A stretch of 64,000 nt of DNA from Notospermus geniculatus. Lineage: Eukaryota; Nemertea; Pilidiophora; Heteronemertea; Lineidae. The DNA is taken from positions 272,684 to 336,683 of the forward strand of contig NMRB01000065.1 of assembly GCA_002633025.1 (NCBI GenBank), read 5' to 3'. Each line of letters starts with the position of its first letter. The first letter of the stretch is position 1. The notes beneath the pieces were generated by a model. It was not told the DNA's origin. It ran no database searches and was given only the letters and a program-made list of their open reading frames with translations. This document shows, in pieces, positions 59,132 through 64,000 of this stretch. Position numbers and translations under genes: made by a program.

Positions 59132-60079
59132 ACTCACTAATAGTCGCACGATTCATTTGCCAGTCAGAGTGACTGAACATGTCGAGTCTTCAAAGTCAGG
59201 TGATTGTCATAATTCTGCTTGCATAATGTGGATGGGGCTTTTAACCTGTCTAATTCCTACTTTGCTGGCTTTTGCTTCCAATACTTTTGTTCATACTCAG
59301 TCATTTCTGCCGCGGTAGACGGACTACCTACATACATATTAGCATTCCGCAACGACAGGTCATCGAGCATCAACTCTCTCTTGATCCTGCTCCAGGTCGG
59401 ATTGGACGGAGGGTTGTTCTTATTGTAATAGTAATTTCTGCGAAAGAAACCAAACCCACTGTAGGCCTTTTATTATGCATATGAAGTCTTACATGTGTTG
59501 TGTAATGTAAATGTTAGCAGAAAAAGTTACAGTGCAAAATTCAGACTGGCCCAGGTGCCAGCTGCACCTACATGTATTTCATGCTGAAGACAGCATGGGT
59601 GCGAGTTGTGACTGTTAAAATGTAATATGATATTATGACTAGATGAAACTATTTCTTATTATGACATGATGAAGCCAGTTACGCCTTAGGGGAAAAATAT
59701 CACATGTGCTGGACTTGAATTACAAAGTGCAGCAAATAGCCAAAACTACCCAATGCCCAAAAGAGTAGGCCTAATAATGCTGTATCAGTAGGTGAGCAAA
59801 AGCGCTCTATCACAGGAAAGAACTTGTGGATTATTTGTACGGTAAACAAGAGATCTGAAGGTGTAGACACACAGACACTGCTAGACAGTGGTAATGTCGT
59901 CTGATCAGCACTGCACACATGAAGGAATGGCTGTATCAAAAGAGCAAAACAACGAAACAACGAAATGACAAAACGAAATGATCGACTGCTTTGTACTAAG
60001 ACAGCCGTAAACAATTAGGATGATTAAGAAGTTGACTGTATCCTCACAAACAGGTCATAGGTGTCAAGTGGTTTTAGGC

Positions 60080-60216
60080 TAAAGGCCCGTTTCCACAGAA
60101 GCGGTAGCGTGAGCGTTTTGACGCTTTGCCCATTGTTTGGAAGCAGAGCGGCGGAAAATAACAAAAGATTTGACGCATCACGCAGCGTGAAACGCTCATG
60201 TGGAAACGAGCCTTTA
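60080..60216. mobile_element. 137 bp MITE
   Basis: The ends TAAAGGCCCGTTTCCACA and TGTGGAAACGAGCCTTTA are inverted copies with one mismatch. The inner AGCGTGAGCGTTTTGACGC and GACGCATCACGCAGCGTGAA are also partly inverted. GCGGAAAATAACAAA recurs in the element at 196-353. Confidence 0.75.
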
Positions 60217-60652
60217 CACCGATATTCCTATGAATAGGATTCATGTATACACTGTGGGCATCTGGTATCCTGGGTACAATTCAGCCTACTTGGCTTGTGA
60301 CCTGAAGTGAGGCACTTTACTGGTTCTGCATCTGGTTGGGCTAGGAAGCAATTTGTGATCAATGTTGTACTTAGGGAAATCAGGGGCGTATCTTTTTGTA
60401 GTAGGGCTAAAAGTCACCCTTCTTCCATCCCAGTGAATACTGTCACACCCACAGCAAAAGATCATACCAATCTAATGTTAGGCTTAACGTAGGCCTATGG
60501 TAGCCGATCTGTGATTCAACCAGTCCTCCCAGCCCTTTATCATGATTCTAGATACTGAAATTCCTTTGAATACTACTTGTGGTATTATCTCGTAAGGACA
60601 GGTAAAATCACCGTTTAAAGGACTTCAATGGTGGACGTACTTTATGGTGATT

Positions 60653-60830
60653 TTATTTTTCAATCACATGTAGACCCGATACACAGCCGCATTGTATAAT
60701 AGCCTGAAATATGGCTNGTGGGGTCTTTCTGACCTTCGGGTACATTATAGGAAACACTTTGTCCACTGGTGTGTTGTCCTGGTGCCGATGCCAAATGATC
60801 TTGGTCAGCTTTCGGACCTCTGCATCAGTC
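60653..60830 (-). CDS. terminal-type exon D of unknown gene
   Basis: Opens after acceptor CTCTTTGTAG with one base completing a codon, then reads T-D-A-E-V-R-K-L-T-K-I-I-W, then NTPVDKVFPIMYPKVRKTP, then meets the N at 60717, after which the frame is uncertain (stop at 60653 if the N is one base). AATAAA overlaps that stop. It shares phase and the V-D-K-x-F-x-x-M-Y-P motif with the three exons to its right. I do not recognise the family. Confidence 0.45.
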
Positions 60831-61697
60831 CTACAAAGAGATGACAAGTGCATTATATCTCTGCACTACGTTCCACCGAGGTTTCTGTACATTGGGGGTA
60901 TAGTTATTGAGGATGAGAACAAAATTGGGTTAGGGGAGTTTTTTAGTTACGAGCAGATTTCGGGGATCTGCCCTCTTTTACTCCCCATATTCAAGTAGAT
61001 TTTCCATTTTACAGCCCTCCATTGAAAGGATTGAGATTCATTCCTGTGTGTTTTGGAGGGTCAAAACTTCGATTATTTTACTCATCTGAATGGGTTACTA
61101 GGGGATCGAGTTAGTCATCTATGGTTAGTGAGTCGTAACTTGAAAATAAATTATGGTACCGATTTCATTAAAATAAAATATCAGTGCAAACAGAAGCTGG
61201 AGCATCACCGGGGGAAATTAAAGCACTGCACACAGGAAAATAAGGCAGGGTCTGTGAACTAAGTAGATTAAAGAGAAAAGTCAAAACGTGTTTAAAACTC
61301 ATGCAGAGAAAAACAGTCAAGTGTCAAATAAAATGCTATAAAACAGTGCATGAAATGCATTGGTCAAGCTTTCCTAGCTGAGTATGTCTCTAAAACGGTG
61401 CAGAGGGACTTGTAACTAGCACCTCACTTAACATTTCTAATATAGGCCTCTATAATATATCACCAAAGTGGACAAAGAAACTTGTACATCTCCCAGAAAC
61501 ATCATGCTTTCCGTACTTCATCGTCCAAATGTCCAATATCTCTACATCAAAATGTTTAGACATGTAAAAACCTGATCCATTGTTAAAGCTTGAAAAGAGG
61601 AGTTTGATCCCTTCCAATTTTGCAGTTAGTCATCAAAGGAATGAACTACATGTACCGGTACATGTAGTGCTTTGATTCAGTGTCACTCCCTCGTCAT

Positions 61698-61980
61698 CTA
61701 CCAAGTTGAGATGAAAAGTTGTGACTTTTGCCGACGGTAAGTTGGCATAGGTTTAGGCGGTAAATTCAGAGGCATGTCCCATTCAAGGAATTCTAAGGGA
61801 TGGATGATTCCATACACGGAATCCCGTTCGATGGTCCACAAGAACGCAGGTGGTTTGCGAGGGGTTCTGACAAGGGGAGGAAAGCGAGATCGGACCCTTT
61901 TGTCTATCAGATCTGTCTTATTTTCCTGTGCTTCATAGTTTTCATTAGGAAGAGCCAGTGGACTTGGTACAGGGTTTCTC
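61698..61980 (-). CDS. terminal-type exon C of unknown gene (93 codons)
   Basis: Opens after a good acceptor (TTTCTCTTCCAG) with one base completing a codon, then reads RNPVPSPLALPNENYEAQEN..., through RFPPLVRTPRKPPAFLW and ERDSVYGIIHPLEFLEWDMP, to a stop after QLFISTW. Basic, proline- and aromatic-rich, with no membrane segment. Such short, Pro/Tyr/Arg-rich composition is common in axonemal microtubule-associated proteins, but I cannot name a family. E-R-D-S-V-Y-G-I-I-H-P aligns with the motif of exons A, B and D. Confidence 0.5.
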
Positions 61981-62246
61981 CTGGAAGAGAAACAGTATAG
62001 AACACTGAATGGTTGGGAACATGAAATCACAAAGCGACAAAGATGTTAGGGATGAAGAAGCTACATTTTGCCCCTTACATAATATCTTAATGCCCTGAAA
62101 ACCCAGCTTATGTATGGCACATGGAACTGTTTGGTGTATCAACAGGGGAAAAAAATGTTGAATGTGAAAGAAAGTGCTAGAGTGCTAGATGACAGGCTAA
62201 TCCAGGATGGTTGCAACTTATTGCACATTAATGAAATACATTCAAG

Positions 62247-62496
62247 TCATTCAGGAGTCGCCTTCAGAACATCCATGTGAAAATCCCCATTGATTTTCTG
62301 CATAATTTCATAGCTTTCTCTTTGTTTATTAGCGATCCAATTGTTTTTATTCATATCAGCAGTGTATTGAGAATTGTCTTTTGAGGGATAAAGGCACATG
62401 TAAGCCTTATCCACGTGCGGGTTGAGATGCTGTCTGTTTCTATATCTGACTGCGAACCCATCATCATGAAGTCTGTGCTTCTCCAACTTTGGGGGT
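62247..62496 (-). CDS. terminal-type exon B of unknown gene (82 codons)
   Basis: Opens after acceptor TTTCTTTTCTAG with one base completing a codon, then reads PPKLEKHRLHDDGFAVRYRN, NPHVDKAYMCLYPSKDN, and NNWIANKQRESYEIMQKING to a stop after KATPE. Hydrophilic, rich in Asn, Lys, Tyr and His. The phase matches exons A, C and D; H-V-D-K-A-Y-M-C-L-Y-P is its version of the shared motif. Family unknown. Confidence 0.5.
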
Positions 62497-62784
62497 CTAG
62501 AAAAGAAACAACACTCTTTAAGTCCCCAGAAAAATGCCTATCACAGTGTTATTCAGTGTGGTAGTGGTAGCCGTGTTGATCGTCAACAATATTGAAAGGA
62601 GGGTGGTAACACCGCTTTCTAAGATCAACTTTTTAATTTTACATGTAAAGTACATTACATAAAAAGTGACTCTAGCTTATGATACGGTGTCTTCCTCAGG
62701 AATAAGTGTTAGATAAACTTCTTCATGTTCAATAGTATCAAAAATATGGTGTAATATATTTTGGGTGTGGTTTAATCATGGTTT

Positions 62785-63035
62785 GGGGGAGCATGGTAGT
62801 GCAGTGCATGGTTGAGCAACGGACTTGAGGTCGAGAGGTCTCGGGTTCAATCCCCAGCTGAGTCACCTTTTTGTATTCTCAACTGGTGTGAAATCATCAA
62901 GTGGTGTGCTGTGAGCTACTTCTAGAGTTCCCCTTAAAGGTTTTCTGTGAGAGAAACTAGGAGAAATGCTTTGAACAGGGGAAAGCACATTACAAAAGGT
63001 TCATATAATCAATATAATAATTGTTATTATTGATC
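62785..63035 (+). repeat. tRNA-derived SINE
   Basis: Begins GGGGGAGCATGGTAGTGCAG (A-box-like TGGTAGTGCAGTGCATGG) and has a B box GGTTCAATCC at 62844-62853 inside TCTCGGGTTCAATCCCCAGC, spaced as in a tRNA head. A tRNA-unrelated body and an AT-rich tail with ATTGTTATTATT follow. Typical of tRNA-derived SINEs in marine invertebrates. A functional tRNA is unlikely, because the acceptor stem does not close. Confidence 0.65.
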
Positions 63036-63281
63036 AGTTATAGATACACGGCCCACACACCCACCAAACTCTGTCAGTCAGTAGTCCATGAACACTTTTA
63101 AATGGTTCTTTCTTACGGCACTAGAGAGAGGGATTCCTGAAGGTGCTGATGAGGAATGAGATTAAGAAAAGTAATCAGGGAAATGTTAGGAAAATAACAT
63201 ATCATTTTTGGAAATAAAAAGGGGAGGAAGAGGAACTCAGAGAATGATGTAAAATATCAAACCTATGCCAGAGGTCCTCAT

Positions 63282-63438
63282 CTAGTTTTTGTCATAGATT
63301 TTTTGAATTGTTGGATCTGGGTACATGATGTTGAATATTGGGTCAATATGTACAGTGGGTGGACGCTTGTACAGACAGGCGACTCGTTGTTTATGGTTAG
63401 GATCATGGCGACCGAAAGGCAAGCCAGGCCGGGACAAC
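63282..63438 (-). CDS. terminal-type exon A of unknown gene (51 codons)
   Basis: Opens after acceptor TTTTCATTGAAG (modest) with one base completing a codon, then reads LSRPGLPFGRHDPNHKQRV, ACLYKRPPTVHIDPIFNIM and YPDPTIQKIYDKN to a stop. H-I-D-P-I-F-N-I-M-Y-P is the clearest form of the motif shared with exons B, C and D. The upstream exon(s) would lie further right or beyond the window. Family unknown. Confidence 0.45.
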
Positions 63439-63704
63439 CTTCAATGAAAAATCCAGATTGATGCTTTCATTTCCTGAATAAGTAGTCAAATGATGATCAG
63501 AGCCAGGAAGTAATGATAAGGCTGCAGCAACAGGATACGGAATGGTTGGGCAAGGTAAGATTGCAGTGAATAACTGGCCGATCCGTGTATAACAATACAG
63601 ACAAAATATTGGGATGTGAATACAGCAGGTGATTTGGGGTGAACAAAAGAAAAGTTGATTGCAGAAGGACATGAATGTTACCAGTAGGGAGCATCCATTA
63701 AGTA

Positions 63705-63797
63705 AGTACGCACTGAGGGGGAGGGGGTGTCTGTGACAAAGCGTACACTATGCGTACAGGGGGGAGGGGGGTTTATAGCAGTGCGTATGTACGCAAC
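63705..63797. repeat. degraded inverted-repeat stretch
   Basis: AAGTACGCACTG near 63712 and CAGTGCGTATGTACGC near 63779 are partial inverted copies around G-rich tracts. Probably a small MITE remnant. Confidence 0.4.
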
Positions 63798-64000
63798 CCA
63801 AGAACCATTCTGAAGAAACTAAAAACTGCTTGAATCAGTTAGATGCCATGAAAATCAAGGGAATCGTGTTGGCAATTGCAAATGAGGCCAGAATTTACCG
63901 ATAGGCCTACCCGAAATAAACTTGACTTGGATTCAGATGTCACCACGCTGCGAGGTTTGCCGTTTCCCGCGCCGGGTTCCTGCGTGAACCATGTCTTATT

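Larger units (their letters stand above)
53940..60650. other. long repeat-rich spacer downstream of SH2D4
   Basis: The SH2D4 3' UTR begins here (AATAAA at 54386-54391). Further on I see elements at 55925-56153, 57402-57591, 57892-58811 and 60080-60216, and a two-copy tandem at 59012-59131. Open frames at 54893-55602 and 59700-60014 show no family signature or splice context. Confidence 0.5.

Noticed and set aside
59700-60014. 104-codon hydrophobic - strand frame
   Set aside because: No family motif, no acceptor or donor at useful positions, and next to repeats.
62785-62870. Functional tRNA gene
   Set aside because: The B box is good, but the acceptor arm and anticodon stem do not close; it is a SINE head.

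Overview
The window is a draft-assembly scaffold from an intron-rich animal genome. Genes are split into 50-360 bp exons with GT-AG introns. Several genes are close to their vertebrate orthologues (MOB1 is 216 aa here, as in human), and intergenic and intronic DNA is full of short inverted-repeat transposons and tRNA-like SINEs. Words such as TAGGCCTA, ACATGTA and ACCGGTA recur, and near-identical sequence is repeated on both sides of an assembly gap, as expected for a very heterozygous marine invertebrate. A non-vertebrate deuterostome such as an echinoderm or hemichordate fits best, but this is inference. Assembly breaks are N runs at 2193-2995 and 36199-36404, and single Ns at 24112, 47136, 49066, 52927 and 60717.

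Layout: (1) 1-4700, + strand: 3' part of MICU1, the mitochondrial Ca2+ uniporter gatekeeper; its last two exons and 3' UTR appear twice around the first gap. (2) 6480-11416, - strand: complete MOB1 (Hippo/NDR kinase activator). (3) 12600-18900, + strand: complete hnRNP H/F-type RNA-binding protein. (4) 19900-23183, - strand: complete RBM22 spliceosomal protein. (5) 24180-26799, + strand: complete STOML1 (stomatin + SCP2). (6) 26800-30790: repeat-rich spacer with two MITEs and one possible orphan first exon. (7) 30795-42600, + strand: complete CDKL2-like kinase in ten exons. (8) 42600-45480: spacer with a tandem array of about 145 bp units. (9) 45677-46939, - strand: intronless 420-residue coiled-coil protein that I do not recognise. 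(10) 48191-53939, + strand: SH2D4A/B-like adaptor, with the exon carrying the start of the SH2 domain not found, close to an assembly break. (11) 53940-60650: repeat-rich spacer with a 0.9 kb fold-back element. (12) 60653-63438, - strand: four successive terminal-type exons, each opening in the same splice phase and each ending in a stop, sharing a short D-x-x-(F/Y)-x-x-x-(Y/H)-P motif; their upstream exons would lie beyond the right edge.

The genes are unrelated in pathway and are not an operon. Adjacent genes are usually head-to-head (MOB1/hnRNP H, RBM22/STOML1, 420-aa gene/SH2D4) or convergent (MICU1/MOB1, hnRNP H/RBM22, CDKL2/420-aa gene). The strongest candidates for something undescribed are the array of alternative-looking last exons at 60653-63438 and the intronless 420-aa gene. 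The rest of the surprise is in the mobile-element landscape: hAT-like, pogo/mariner-like and TTAA-flanked MITEs, including nested insertions, and long fold-backs.
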